Shown: positions 1 to 7,612 of the stretch, in pieces
Position numbering within the stretch: the first letter of the stretch is position 1
Layout: each line of letters starts with the position of its first letter
Source: CAZQLW01 sp964639875
Lineage (GTDB): Archaea > Nanobdellota > Nanobdellia > Woesearchaeales > GW2011-AR9
DNA length: 18,286 bases
Direction: 5' to 3'
Assembly (NCBI GenBank): GCA_964639875.1
Contig: CAZXEM010000019.1
Span: forward strand, 1-18,286
Made by a program: the position numbers and the translations under genes
The notes under the pieces: model-generated
What the model was told of the DNA's origin: nothing
Database searches by the model: none
What the model saw: the letters and a program-made list of their open reading frames with translations, nothing else

Positions 1-254
1 CGACGAACTCCAAAAGCGTCTCTAATAGCGATCATTGCTAGAACTAAACTAATCGCGAAAGCTGTAGATGTTCCTTCTACCAAATAAATTATAGTTACTA
101 AAGAAACTACAAACGCTGAATGTGAACTTGGCATTCCACCGGTTACGATTAAATCACTCCAACTTAAACTCTTATGTTTGAACCAAAGTCCAATTAATTT
201 AACTATCTGAGCACCAAACCCGGCAAACAATAATGCTAAAATTATTTTGTTCAT
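1..254 (-). CDS. Divergent PAP2 family (DUF212/YuiD-like) membrane protein, partial
   Basis: Only the N-terminal 84 residues lie in the window; the rest runs off the left edge. The start is the ATG at 254-252. Residues 4-23 form a hydrophobic segment. They are followed by GGMPSSHSA at residues 39-47 and by RDAFGVR at the cut end, which together are the signature of the divergent PAP2 (acid phosphatase/haloperoxidase-related) family. The SSH element corresponds to part of the PAP2 phosphatase motif. The family consists of small membrane proteins of about 150 residues whose substrate is generally unknown; a lipid phosphatase role is a guess. A TATA-like box at 277-284 sits about 27 bases before the ATG and no ribosome binding site is visible, so the mRNA is probably leaderless. 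Confidence 0.85.
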   Translation of the reverse strand, partial: MNKIILALLFAGFGAQIVKLIGLWFKHKSLSWSDLIVTGGMPSSHSAFVVSLVTIIYLVEGTSTAFAISLVLAMIAIRDAFGVR

Positions 255-276
255 CTTACTAGGTATATTTTTAGGG

Positions 277-284
277 TTTATATA
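277..284 (-). promoter_or_regulatory. TATA-like box for the divergent-PAP2 gene
   Basis: TATATAAA read on the minus strand, centred about 27 bases before the ATG at 254. This is the spacing expected for a leaderless archaeal transcript. Assigned by position and composition only, in an AT-rich background. Confidence 0.5.
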
Positions 285-344
285 TTTTATTGATTATTTC
301 AGCGTGATGATAAATGTTTAATTAGAAAAGCTAGAATAATATTA

Positions 345-689
345 TTAAAATTTATTTTTGTATTCTTTAAGAGTATCTTTAAATTTAATTATTTTTTTTA
401 AAGAATTATTTGAAGTTTCTTGTTCTAATGTCTTTAAATCTATTCTTAATTGATTTAGGATTTCTGTCTTATTTTGAGCTAATTGTTCGTACTTATTAGC
501 ATTAATTAAAACATTATCAATATTTTTAATGATTGAATCAAGATCAGATTTAACATTTTTACTTAAAGTTTCACCAGAATCATTATTAGAACAAGCGTAT
601 TCCCAACAATATTCAATAGATTCAATTAATCTATCAATAGTTATAAGTAAATTTAATTTTCGCTTTTTCTTTTTATAATTGTCAAACAT
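345..689 (-). CDS. Small helical hypothetical protein
   Basis: I do not recognise this 114-residue protein. It has a basic N-terminus (KKKKRK at residues 6-11), no membrane segment and no signal peptide. The rest is rich in Leu, Ile, Asn, Lys and Glu with a heptad-like pattern (about residues 45-112), which suggests a coiled coil or helical bundle. Two cysteines near residues 28 and 33 (CWEYAC) are not part of a recognisable zinc motif. A TATA box about 26 bases before the ATG supports it as a real, separately transcribed gene. It lies in the same direction as the divergent-PAP2 gene, but that gene has its own promoter. Function unknown. Confidence 0.6.
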   Translation of the reverse strand: MFDNYKKKKRKLNLLITIDRLIESIEYCWEYACSNNDSGETLSKNVKSDLDSIIKNIDNVLINANKYEQLAQNKTEILNQLRIDLKTLEQETSNNSLKKIIKFKDTLKEYKNKF

Positions 690-709
690 GTTATAACATT
701 AAAAAAACA

Positions 710-721
710 GATTATATAATC
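710..721 (-). promoter_or_regulatory. Palindromic TATA box for the 345-689 gene
   Basis: GATTATATAATC is a perfect 12-base palindrome whose TTATATAA core is centred about 26 bases before the ATG at 689. The symmetry means it could also bind TBP in the opposite direction, but the plus-strand gene starts 93 bases away and has a better-placed box at 784-791. Confidence 0.5.
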
Positions 722-783
722 TTTTCGAATAAAAAACTTATATTCTTAATTTTTAATTTTCTCTCCCTTAAATTTTAGAAAGT

Positions 784-791
784 AATAAATA
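784..791 (+). promoter_or_regulatory. TATA-like box for the VTT-domain gene
   Basis: AATAAATA centred about 26 bases before the GTG at 814. It fits the leaderless spacing seen elsewhere in the window and supports the GTG as the true start. Confidence 0.4.
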
Positions 792-813
792 CCCTTGAAT
801 TTTACTTAAACCC

Positions 814-1575
814 GTGAAACAAAAACATAGGTATCTTAGTTATGGGATTTTAATCTTGTTCATCATCCTATTTTTTGCTTTATCATACTTTTTTCCAAAC
901 TTAAAAGATTTCGCTTCACCAACTTTTGTGAGGGAATACCTTCTCGGGTTCGGGATTTTTAGTTATCCAATATTTATTTTACTTTTATTAGCAGCAATAC
1001 CATTACCAATTCCTAGTACGCCAATAATTTTAGCCGGTGGATACCTTTACGGTACAGTTATAGGAAGTGTTCTAGCTTTAATTGCAGTACTAATCGGATC
1101 ATCAATATCTTTTTTATTGGTTAGGACTTACGGTCAACCGTTATTAGCAAAGTTAGTAGACAAACATCACATTGATCATTTTCATCACATTTTTAAAAAA
1201 CGTGGTTGGTTAATTGCTTTCATTTCTTACGTTGTCCCAATCTTTCCTAGCGATTGTGTCAGTGCCCTTTTAGGATTAACAAAAATGCGGTACAGGATAT
1301 TCTTACTTTTAGTCGTTGCTGGACACATCCCACGATTTTTAATCGTTAACTCTTTAGGTGAAGATTTGTACCTGGGATTTACTTTCAAGACTGCAATTGT
1401 TTTAATCTTAACTTTAGTATTAATCTTAATAGCAGTGTTTAGAGAACCAATTAAAAAATTCTTGTTCAAAGAATTAAAAGTTTTAGAGAAAGATGTTAAA
1501 ATTGTTAAAAAAGATGTTGCATACATTGAAGAAGGGTTAGGAATTAAAAAGAAGAAAGAAAAGAAAGAAAAATAA
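814..1575 (+). CDS. VTT-domain (TVP38/TMEM64, DedA-related) membrane protein
   Basis: A 253-residue integral membrane protein. A first hydrophobic segment spans residues 8-28, and the VTT domain follows at about 45-200. Its recognisable core is the run of prolines (PLPIPSTP, about 63-70), the AGGYLYG loop, then IGSSISFLLVR at about 94-104. The last 40 residues are highly charged and Lys/Glu rich (ending KKKKEKKEK) and probably cytoplasmic. The family has been linked to lipid scrambling or transport and membrane homeostasis; a specific substrate cannot be read from sequence. The start is GTG with a TATA-like box about 26 bases upstream and no ribosome binding site. It converges on the EEP-hydrolase gene with only 8 bases between stops. 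Confidence 0.85.
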   Translation: MKQKHRYLSYGILILFIILFFALSYFFPNLKDFASPTFVREYLLGFGIFSYPIFILLLLAAIPLPIPSTPIILAGGYLYGTVIGSVLALIAVLIGSSISFLLVRTYGQPLLAKLVDKHHIDHFHHIFKKRGWLIAFISYVVPIFPSDCVSALLGLTKMRYRIFLLLVVAGHIPRFLIVNSLGEDLYLGFTFKTAIVLILTLVLILIAVFREPIKKFLFKELKVLEKDVKIVKKDVAYIEEGLGIKKKKEKKEK

Positions 1576-1583
1576 AGTTTAAA

Positions 1584-2360
1584 CTACTTTTTCTTAAACT
1601 CAAAATCAATCATTATCGGTAAATGGTCAGAAAAGTTAAAGTGTAAGATCGAATATTTCTTAACATTAAGCTGGGAAGAAGTTAAAATATAATCTAACCT
1701 TTTACTTGGATGCCAGGCAGGTTCAGTAAACGGGACAGACTCTTTATCCAACTTAATCATGTCTTTAAGATGAGTTTTTGTTAAGATATTTTTTATTTCT
1801 TCAACTCCGTGAAACGTGTTAAAATCTCCCATTAAAATTACCGGATTTTTAATCTTGTTAACAATTCCGACAAGTTCATCAATCTGTTTAGCACGAGTTT
1901 TACCACCTAGAGCTAAATGCGCAGCGAGTAAAGTTACTTTCTGTGGACATTTAACCGTAGCTTCAATGATCATTCTTTTTGTACCTTCATGGAAAACATG
2001 ATATTTCACATCAACAATTTTGTACTTAGAAATGATGGCGTTAGCTTGTTTGTTTAAGATTGGGGCATGATGAAATAATTTTAACCAACCTGTAAGCGGG
2101 TATTTAACTTTTTCAACAAAAGATTTCATCCCCATTTCTTTTTCAAAATATTTTACTTCATCTTTACCTCTGCTTCGGAAAGAACCAGTATCAACTTCAA
2201 TCAAAGTTAGAATGTCAGGTTTTAACTTTTTTAATGTTTTAATCATCTGTTGATCAAGATTTTTTGGCGGGAAAAATATTTTCCAGACTTTTAAGTATTG
2301 GTACCATTTTCCGGGAATCCCTTCACAATATTCAATATTATAAGATATTACTCTAACCAT
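1584..2360 (-). CDS. Endonuclease/exonuclease/phosphatase (EEP) family hydrolase
   Basis: A 258-residue EEP-superfamily protein, a Mg-dependent phosphodiesterase or phosphatase fold shared by exonuclease III, DNase I and sphingomyelinases. All catalytic motifs are visible: ISYNIEY (Asn8), LIEVD (Glu55), AAHLALGG (His148), MGDFNT (Asp179, Asn181), LDYILTS (Asp223) and FSDHLP (Asp245, His246). There is no signal peptide, so it is probably cytoplasmic. The substrate (nucleic acid, lipid or other phosphodiester) is not evident. The ATG at 2360 is chosen because GAGGTG ends 6 bases upstream; an in-frame GTG nine bases earlier lies inside that site. It follows the 130-residue orphan by 46 bases and is likely co-transcribed with aIF2 gamma. 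Confidence 0.88.
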   Translation of the reverse strand: MVRVISYNIEYCEGIPGKWYQYLKVWKIFFPPKNLDQQMIKTLKKLKPDILTLIEVDTGSFRSRGKDEVKYFEKEMGMKSFVEKVKYPLTGWLKLFHHAPILNKQANAIISKYKIVDVKYHVFHEGTKRMIIEATVKCPQKVTLLAAHLALGGKTRAKQIDELVGIVNKIKNPVILMGDFNTFHGVEEIKNILTKTHLKDMIKLDKESVPFTEPAWHPSKRLDYILTSSQLNVKKYSILHFNFSDHLPIMIDFEFKKK

Positions 2361-2366
2361 AATGTA

Positions 2367-2372
2367 CACCTC
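2367..2372 (-). promoter_or_regulatory. Shine-Dalgarno site of the EEP gene
   Basis: GAGGTG on the minus strand, 6 bases before the ATG at 2360. It complements the conserved archaeal 16S rRNA 3' end and decides the start in favour of ATG over the overlapping in-frame GTG. Confidence 0.7.
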
Positions 2373-2406
2373 TTTATATTTAAGTAAGAATTAATAGTTA
2401 ATAAAA

Positions 2407-2799
2407 TTATCGCCAAATACTAATCACATTATTTTCAGATGAATTATCAAAGTTATCATCTTTTTCTTTAATAACTAATTTTTCTATCTTGCTTAAAACG
2501 GAATTTGTGGTTTTTATGGTTACAGTTAGTCCTAAATCTAAAGTAAAGTAAGCAAAAGTTTTCCCTACTCGTTTTAATAAACTTTCTTGTGAATCAAGAT
2601 CTTGATACAGTTGGTGACATCTTCCTAATAAATCATCAGCATACTCTTCAGAATTAATCATGATTTTTTCATTCAGATAACCATCAACCATCTGTGCCAG
2701 TCCTGACCAAGCGTGTTGTGCCGTTTGAGGGAACAAGAATTTTTCTTTACCAATTTCAAAATATTTTCTTGCTTTCAAATAATCAGTTTCAAAGTTCAT
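2407..2799 (-). CDS. Hypothetical helical protein following aIF2 gamma
   Basis: I do not recognise this 130-residue protein. It is mostly helical by composition, with no obvious membrane span or signal peptide. The N-terminal half (KARKYFEIGKEKF, then QHAWSGLAQMVDGYL) resembles a TPR-like or four-helix arrangement, and residues 85-102 are more hydrophobic. The C-terminus is acidic and Asn/Ser rich, ending ISIWR. Its ATG lies one base after the aIF2 gamma stop (TAA-A-ATG), so it is almost certainly on the same mRNA and probably translationally coupled. Context therefore suggests a translation-linked role, but no function can be assigned. Confidence 0.7.
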   Translation of the reverse strand: MNFETDYLKARKYFEIGKEKFLFPQTAQHAWSGLAQMVDGYLNEKIMINSEEYADDLLGRCHQLYQDLDSQESLLKRVGKTFAYFTLDLGLTVTIKTTNSVLSKIEKLVIKEKDDNFDNSSENNVISIWR

Positions 2800-2800
2800 T

Positions 2801-4108
2801 TTACTTCAGGATACCATAACCAATTAACCTGAATCTGTCACCGACTCTTCGAGAAATAGTGATTTTGTCGCCTTTGTTCACGCCAACAGGTTTCTTTAAA
2901 ACACAAGTGGTATTCTTTTTACTAGCATCAGTAATAACTCCTACGGTAGCTGCAGAATTTACGTTAAGCATTAAAATTTCTTTTTTTGCTAAAGGTTTAA
3001 CTTCAGTTTCTTCTTTTGTTCCAACAACCCTTTTTAACAGATGAGTTTCAAGGATAAGTTCGTTATGAAGTGTTGGCATTTTTCCTGGTAAGCCGACTAA
3101 CGATCCTGATAATTTGTCTGATTTAACAATGGTAGGGTCAAGTGGAGTGGATATTGCCATACTTCCGCCAGGTCCAATTTCTTCTACTGGAACTCCACCA
3201 GAAAATATTTGAGTTATTTTAGCTTTTAACGGTTTCCAAACTTTCTTGTTCCTTTCTTCAACGACATAACCAGGAATTATTTCTACTTCTTGGCCAAGTT
3301 TAAATTTGCCCTGTTTAACAGTACCTCCTAATACTCCGCCAACCAGTTTTTCTGGTCCGCTACCTGGCTTATTAATGTCAAAAGATCTTGCTACTAACAT
3401 TAATGGATCAGCTTTCAAATCTCGTTTTGGAGTAGAAATGAATTCTTGAATTGCTTTAATTAAAACATCAACGTTAACGTTAGCTCGGGCAGACATAGGA
3501 ATTATTGGCGCATCTTTATAATCAGTTTCAGCCAAGAAATCTTTAATTTGTTGATAATTTTTAAGTGCTTCTTCGTGAGAAACTAAATCTATTTTATTTT
3601 GGATAATGATAATATTTTTTGCACCGGAAATTTGTAATGCCATTAAATGTTCTTTTGTTTGCGGTTGAGGACATTTTTCGTTAGCTGCAACCATTAAGAT
3701 TGCTCCGTCAACAATTGCTGCTCCTGAAAGCATTGTTGCCATTAAAGATTCGTGGCCAGGTGCATCAACTAAAGAAATTTTTCTTTGAAACGCTGTTTCT
3801 CCGTTACATTTAATACATTTTTCTTTTGAAGTATGATAATCACACTTTTTACAATAATAAATTGAAAAGTCAGCATAACCTAACCTGATTGTAATGCCTT
3901 TCTTCAATTCTTCAGAATGGGTATCTGTCCACTTTCCAGATAACCTTTCTGTTAAAGTAGTTTTACCGTGGTCAACATGGCCAACTAAAGCTAAATTAAG
4001 TTCTGGTTGAATTGCTTCTGTCTTTTTAGAAGAAGTTTTCTTTTTAGTAACTTTCTTTTCTTTCGTAACTTTTGGAGTAGTTTCTTCTACTTTTTTCTTT
4101 TTAGCCAT
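2801..4108 (-). CDS. eif2g: Translation initiation factor aIF2 subunit gamma
   Basis: A 435-residue GTPase that carries initiator Met-tRNA to the small ribosomal subunit as part of the aIF2 alpha-beta-gamma complex. GTP-binding motifs are intact: GHVDHGKT (43-50), GITIRLGYA with the switch I Thr (71-79), DAPGHE (115-120) and NKID (171-174). The gamma-specific zinc knuckle is present as Cys86, Cys89, Cys98 and Cys101, which separates it from EF-Tu and SelB. Domains 2 and 3 follow to the C-terminus. An N-terminal extension of roughly 33 residues is Lys/Thr/Glu rich and precedes the usual start of the fold. A strong TATA box lies about 28 bases upstream of the ATG, so it probably heads the operon with a leaderless mRNA. 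Confidence 0.98.
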   Translation of the reverse strand: MAKKKKVEETTPKVTKEKKVTKKKTSSKKTEAIQPELNLALVGHVDHGKTTLTERLSGKWTDTHSEELKKGITIRLGYADFSIYYCKKCDYHTSKEKCIKCNGETAFQRKISLVDAPGHESLMATMLSGAAIVDGAILMVAANEKCPQPQTKEHLMALQISGAKNIIIIQNKIDLVSHEEALKNYQQIKDFLAETDYKDAPIIPMSARANVNVDVLIKAIQEFISTPKRDLKADPLMLVARSFDINKPGSGPEKLVGGVLGGTVKQGKFKLGQEVEIIPGYVVEERNKKVWKPLKAKITQIFSGGVPVEEIGPGGSMAISTPLDPTIVKSDKLSGSLVGLPGKMPTLHNELILETHLLKRVVGTKEETEVKPLAKKEILMLNVNSAATVGVITDASKKNTTCVLKKPVGVNKGDKITISRRVGDRFRLIGYGILK

Positions 4109-4132
4109 GTATAAGATTAGAAAAGGATAGTA

Positions 4133-4140
4133 TTTATAAA
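4133..4140 (-). promoter_or_regulatory. TATA box for the aIF2 gamma operon
   Basis: TTTATAAA centred about 28 bases before the ATG at 4108. It is one of the clearest TATA boxes in the window, and no ribosome binding site is present before the ATG. Confidence 0.65.
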
Positions 4141-4160
4141 GTTTTAGGGCTAAATTCGTT

Positions 4161-4826
4161 TTACTTCTTAGAAAACATTCCTTTAAGATAAGGTGAAATT
4201 TGATTCATAAACAGTTCATTAAAATATCCATTCTCTTCAAACTTTCTCATTGAAGTTTTAATATGGGTAGAATGTAAAAATTTATACTTACCACCAGCAG
4301 CTTTCATTCTTCGACTTAAGTCTGTGTCTTCACCAATTTTAAGTTTTGGATCAAATCCATCAACTTTGTCGAACAAGTTCCTGCGAGTAAACATATTTCC
4401 TCCAGCATCTCTTAAAATATAACCGCTTCCCCAAGTAAGAATTGAATATAGGATAGAAATCGGATGAAAGTTTTCTGGTTTGAATAAAGCACAACCCATA
4501 TCATAACTTTTACTAGTAGCTTCTTGAATTGCTGTTAAATAATTTGTTGCTACTAAAGTATCTGCATCATTAAAAACCAATAAATCTCCAGAAGATTGTT
4601 TTACTCCTTCGTTTCTAGCCTGAGAAACGTTAGCTGCTTTTAATTCAACTACTTTAGCACCCAAATCTTCTGCTATACTTGCTGTATCATCATCAGGGTT
4701 ACAACCATTAGCAACAACAATTGTTTCAAATGAATCATAACCAACAATTTGTTTTTTATAAGACTCCAGAGTAGCTTGAATATAATTTTCTTCATTATGT
4801 GCTGGAATTATTACTGAAGTTAACAT
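4161..4826 (-). CDS. Family 2 glycosyltransferase
   Basis: A 221-residue GT-A fold enzyme expected to move a sugar from a nucleotide-sugar donor, most likely at the cytoplasmic face of the membrane. The N-terminal donor-binding motif SVIIPAHNEE is at residues 4-13. The metal-binding DxD reads NDADT (86-90), GGNMF is at 142-146 and the acceptor-side GED is at 165-167. There is no transmembrane segment apart from a mildly hydrophobic stretch near 122-138. Start choice: ATG at 4826 places the GT2 motif at the expected position near the N-terminus. A TTG at 4853 would add nine residues and sits about 24 bases from a TATA box, so it cannot be ruled out. Acceptor unknown; glycolipid or surface polysaccharide synthesis is typical of the family. 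Confidence 0.88.
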   Translation of the reverse strand: MLTSVIIPAHNEENYIQATLESYKKQIVGYDSFETIVVANGCNPDDDTASIAEDLGAKVVELKAANVSQARNEGVKQSSGDLLVFNDADTLVATNYLTAIQEATSKSYDMGCALFKPENFHPISILYSILTWGSGYILRDAGGNMFTRRNLFDKVDGFDPKLKIGEDTDLSRRMKAAGGKYKFLHSTHIKTSMRKFEENGYFNELFMNQISPYLKGMFSKK

Positions 4827-4873
4827 TTTTTTAAGAACACGCTCAAATACCAAGTATTAAAAATGGCAGTATA

Positions 4874-4881
4874 TTTATAAA
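4874..4881. promoter_or_regulatory. TATA box between GT2 and dus genes
   Basis: The palindrome TTTATAAA is centred about 26 bases before the dus ATG at 4904 on the plus strand, the usual leaderless spacing. Because it is symmetric it could also drive the divergent GT2 gene, about 51 bases from that gene's ATG and about 24 from its alternative TTG. Confidence 0.6.
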
Positions 4882-4903
4882 ATTAACGGGAATTATTAAT
4901 AAA

Positions 4904-5833
4904 ATGACATTTCCAAAACTTAAATCAGACACAATCCTAGCACCAATGGCCGGCGTTACAGATGTAGCGTTCAGAATTTTGTCTAAGAAGTACGGTGCTG
5001 CTCTTACAGTTACGGAAATGATTTCTGCTAATGCTTTAGCAAGGAACAACAAAGCAACTTTAAGACTGATTGATGTTGCTGAAGAAGAAAAACCGAGAGT
5101 GATTCAACTTTTTGGCCAAAATGTTGAAAATTTAGTCAAAGCAGCAAAATATTGTGAAGATAAGTGTGAGATTATAGATTTAAATTTTGGTTGTCCTGCT
5201 GCGAAAATCATTAAGCAAGGTTCAGGTTCTGCTTTATTAGAACGGCCGAACAAACTTAAAGAAATTGTTAAAGCTGTTGTTGAAGCTGTAAATATTCCAG
5301 TAACTTGTAAATTGAGGTTAGGAATTCGTAAAAGTAGTATTAACGTTGTTAAAATTGCTAAATTGTGTGAGGAAGCAGGGGCAAGTATGGTTGCTATCCA
5401 TGCCAGAACACAGAAACAAGGTTATACCGGTAAAGCTGATTGGACCTGGATAAAAAAAGTTAAAGATGCTGTTTCTATTCCCGTAGCGGGAAACGGTGAT
5501 GTAAAAACTGTTGAAGATTATTTAAGAATGAAAAAAGAAACTAATTGCGATTACGTTATGATTGGTAGAGGAACAATGGGCAATCCCTATTTGTTCAAAC
5601 AAATTGATGATTATAATCAGACAGGAAAATATTCTGAACGAGATAAAGATCAACAGGTTAAAGATTTTTTTGCATATTTAGAATTGGCAGAGAAATATAA
5701 CATTGACATCTTACATATTAAGTTTCATGCCCAATCTTTTACTAAAGGGATCAAGAATGCGGGAATGTTCAGAGATAAAATCAGTCGGTCTAAAAGTGTT
5801 CAAGAAGTTAAAGAAGTAATGAAAAAAATTTGA
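4904..5833 (+). CDS. dus: tRNA-dihydrouridine synthase (DUS family)
   Basis: A 309-residue FMN-dependent enzyme that reduces uridine to dihydrouridine in tRNA. The TIM-barrel motifs are in order: LAPMAGVTD (12-20), QLFGQN (68-73), NFGCP with catalytic Cys97 (94-98), CKLRLG with Lys136, HART with His166 and Arg168, then AGNGDV and IGRGTMGNP binding the FMN phosphate. A short C-terminal helical domain follows, as expected for tRNA recognition. The length is normal for the family. Which tRNA position is modified cannot be told from sequence. The start is ATG with a TATA box at leaderless spacing. The UbiB gene follows after 84 bases. Confidence 0.95.
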   Translation: MTFPKLKSDTILAPMAGVTDVAFRILSKKYGAALTVTEMISANALARNNKATLRLIDVAEEEKPRVIQLFGQNVENLVKAAKYCEDKCEIIDLNFGCPAAKIIKQGSGSALLERPNKLKEIVKAVVEAVNIPVTCKLRLGIRKSSINVVKIAKLCEEAGASMVAIHARTQKQGYTGKADWTWIKKVKDAVSIPVAGNGDVKTVEDYLRMKKETNCDYVMIGRGTMGNPYLFKQIDDYNQTGKYSERDKDQQVKDFFAYLELAEKYNIDILHIKFHAQSFTKGIKNAGMFRDKISRSKSVQEVKEVMKKI

Positions 5834-5906
5834 TAAAATAATCATCTGAAACAAGCATCTAAAACAAGAACATTTAAAAACATTTTATACTTAATAAGTA
5901 AATAAA

Positions 5907-5911
5907 AGAGG
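5907..5911 (+). promoter_or_regulatory. Shine-Dalgarno site of the UbiB-family gene
   Basis: AGAGG, 6 bases before the ATG at 5918. An AT-rich TATA-like stretch (5883-5890) lies just upstream, so the gene may have its own leadered transcript or be read through from dus. Confidence 0.5.
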
Positions 5912-5917
5912 CAGATC

Positions 5918-7582
5918 ATGACTTTATATGAACTTATCAAAAATCGCTTGCACAGAAAAAGGTTAGAACAAATTCTGCACGTTTTCTTAGAAGAAGAGTT
6001 CGGTTTCTTAATTTCTAAAATAAAGTTGCACCGTCATTTACCTTTTCATAAACGAATTAAAGCAAAGATTGCTTTTGAAAAAAAAACTGACCATCCCGTG
6101 AGGCTAAGGCAAGCTTTTGAAAAGTTAGGTCCTACTTTTGTTAAACTTGGTCAATTATTATCTTTACGTTCAGATTTAGTTCCTGATGAGTTTATGATTG
6201 AATTTGAAAAAATGCAGGATAACGTTCCACCATTTTCTTATAAAGAAGCAAAAAAGATTATTGAACAAGAGTTGGGTAAACCGTTAGAGAAAATATTTAC
6301 TTCTTTTCCAAAAACACCTCTCGCTTCCGCTTCTATTGCGCAAGTTTACAAAGCTAAAATCGGTAAACAAACAGTGGCTGTAAAAGTTCAACGTCCAGGA
6401 ATTGAAACATTAATGATGGAAGATATTGAGTTAATGAAAAAGATTGTTGAAATGTTAGAACATCATATTCCAGAATTTAAAGAGTACGCTTTAAAAAATC
6501 TTGTCCATGAATTTGAAAAATGGACCATCAAAGAGTTCAATTTTGGTATTGAAGCCCATTATGCAAAAAAAATGGCAGACAATTTTAAAAGCAGTAAAAT
6601 GTTAAAAATACCAAAAATTTATTCTGATTTAACTACGGATAAAGTTTTAACCATGGAATTTATTGAAGGAATTCCGTTACATGAAGTTGAAAAAATTAAG
6701 AAAGCAAAAATTAATGTCCGTAAAGTTATCAAGAACGGTTATTACGTTATTCTTAAACAGGTTTTTGTTGACGGGTTTTTCCATGCTGATCCTCATCCTG
6801 GTAATATTTTAGTTTTAAAAAATGGCCAGCTTGCTTTTATTGATTTTGGCATTCTGGGTCATTTTGATAAGAAACTTAGAAGGTACGCTTTAGATTTATT
6901 TTATACTTTCATTACAAACGATCCGGAGAAAGCTGTTGATGTTGTTCTGAGAACTAACCCTCAATCTGATATTAACAGAGATGCCTACTTGAAAGATGTC
7001 CGGGAAATTTTTGAACAGTTACATTATTCTTCTTCCCAAGATATTATGATTGGTCAATTTATTAAGGAAACTTTGACCACTGCCTATAAACATCATATGG
7101 AAATCCCTGCTGATTTTGTACTTTATGGAAGAACAGTAGCTATTATTGAAGGGTTGGCAAAAAGGTTCGATCCTACGTTCCCGTTGTATAAAGAAACAGA
7201 AAAAATTTTGAAAGAGATAGTATCGCCAAAATTTATTGCTGGTGAAGTTTATGACCGGACAAAAACAAAATTTTCTGAATATGCCCATTTGGCAGAAACG
7301 TTCCCTGAAACTGCTAAACAGATTTTGGAGAAAGCTAAACAGTTTAAGTTAAAAATTGATTTGGAAGATACTGATTTAAAAAATATTACTACTGAACTTG
7401 AACGTTCTTCCGGGAACATTTCGCTTGGTTTTATTATTGCTGCTTTAATTGTTGCTTCTGCTTTAATTATGCAAACTGATCAAAGTGCTTATTGGTACGG
7501 GTCAGGATTTTCTTTAGCAGGCGTATTAGGATTATGGTTAGTCCAGCGGACAATTTTTGTAAAGGTTAAAAAGAACGAATAA
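5918..7582 (+). CDS. ABC1/AarF/UbiB family atypical kinase
   Basis: A 554-residue protein-kinase-like membrane-associated ATPase. Family hallmarks are present: the KxGQ motif as VKLGQ (75-79), which inhibits substrate access; the Ala-rich nucleotide loop ASASIAQV (136-143) that replaces the Gly loop; the VAVK lysine (Lys156); HADPHPGN (289-296); and the metal-binding DFG (309-311). Two hydrophobic C-terminal segments (about 500-518 and 528-546) form the membrane anchor usual for UbiB. In bacteria and mitochondria the family supports ubiquinone synthesis and lipid handling. Nothing in this window points to quinone synthesis, so a lipid-related role is only inferred. A phasin-like gene follows after 30 bases. 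Confidence 0.95.
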   Translation: MTLYELIKNRLHRKRLEQILHVFLEEEFGFLISKIKLHRHLPFHKRIKAKIAFEKKTDHPVRLRQAFEKLGPTFVKLGQLLSLRSDLVPDEFMIEFEKMQDNVPPFSYKEAKKIIEQELGKPLEKIFTSFPKTPLASASIAQVYKAKIGKQTVAVKVQRPGIETLMMEDIELMKKIVEMLEHHIPEFKEYALKNLVHEFEKWTIKEFNFGIEAHYAKKMADNFKSSKMLKIPKIYSDLTTDKVLTMEFIEGIPLHEVEKIKKAKINVRKVIKNGYYVILKQVFVDGFFHADPHPGNILVLKNGQLAFIDFGILGHFDKKLRRYALDLFYTFITNDPEKAVDVVLRTNPQSDINRDAYLKDVREIFEQLHYSSSQDIMIGQFIKETLTTAYKHHMEIPADFVLYGRTVAIIEGLAKRFDPTFPLYKETEKILKEIVSPKFIAGEVYDRTKTKFSEYAHLAETFPETAKQILEKAKQFKLKIDLEDTDLKNITTELERSSGNISLGFIIAALIVASALIMQTDQSAYWYGSGFSLAGVLGLWLVQRTIFVKVKKNE

Positions 7583-7598
7583 AAATGAACAAAAAAAA

Positions 7599-7603
7599 GA
7601 GGT
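7599..7603 (+). promoter_or_regulatory. Shine-Dalgarno site of the phasin-like gene
   Basis: GAGGT, 9 bases before the ATG at 7613 but only 3 bases before an in-frame TTG at 7607. The spacing favours the ATG. Confidence 0.6.
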
Positions 7604-7612
7604 AAGTTGAAA

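Noticed and set aside
2407..2799. HEPN toxin identity for the orphan after aIF2 gamma, suggested by RCHQLY.
   Set aside because: The HEPN motif needs Arg and His separated by four to six residues; here only one residue separates them, and no partner antitoxin is adjacent.
4843..5052. Minus-strand open frame opposite the start of the dus gene.
   Set aside because: It is opposite a well-conserved coding region with complete motifs; its protein has no recognisable feature.
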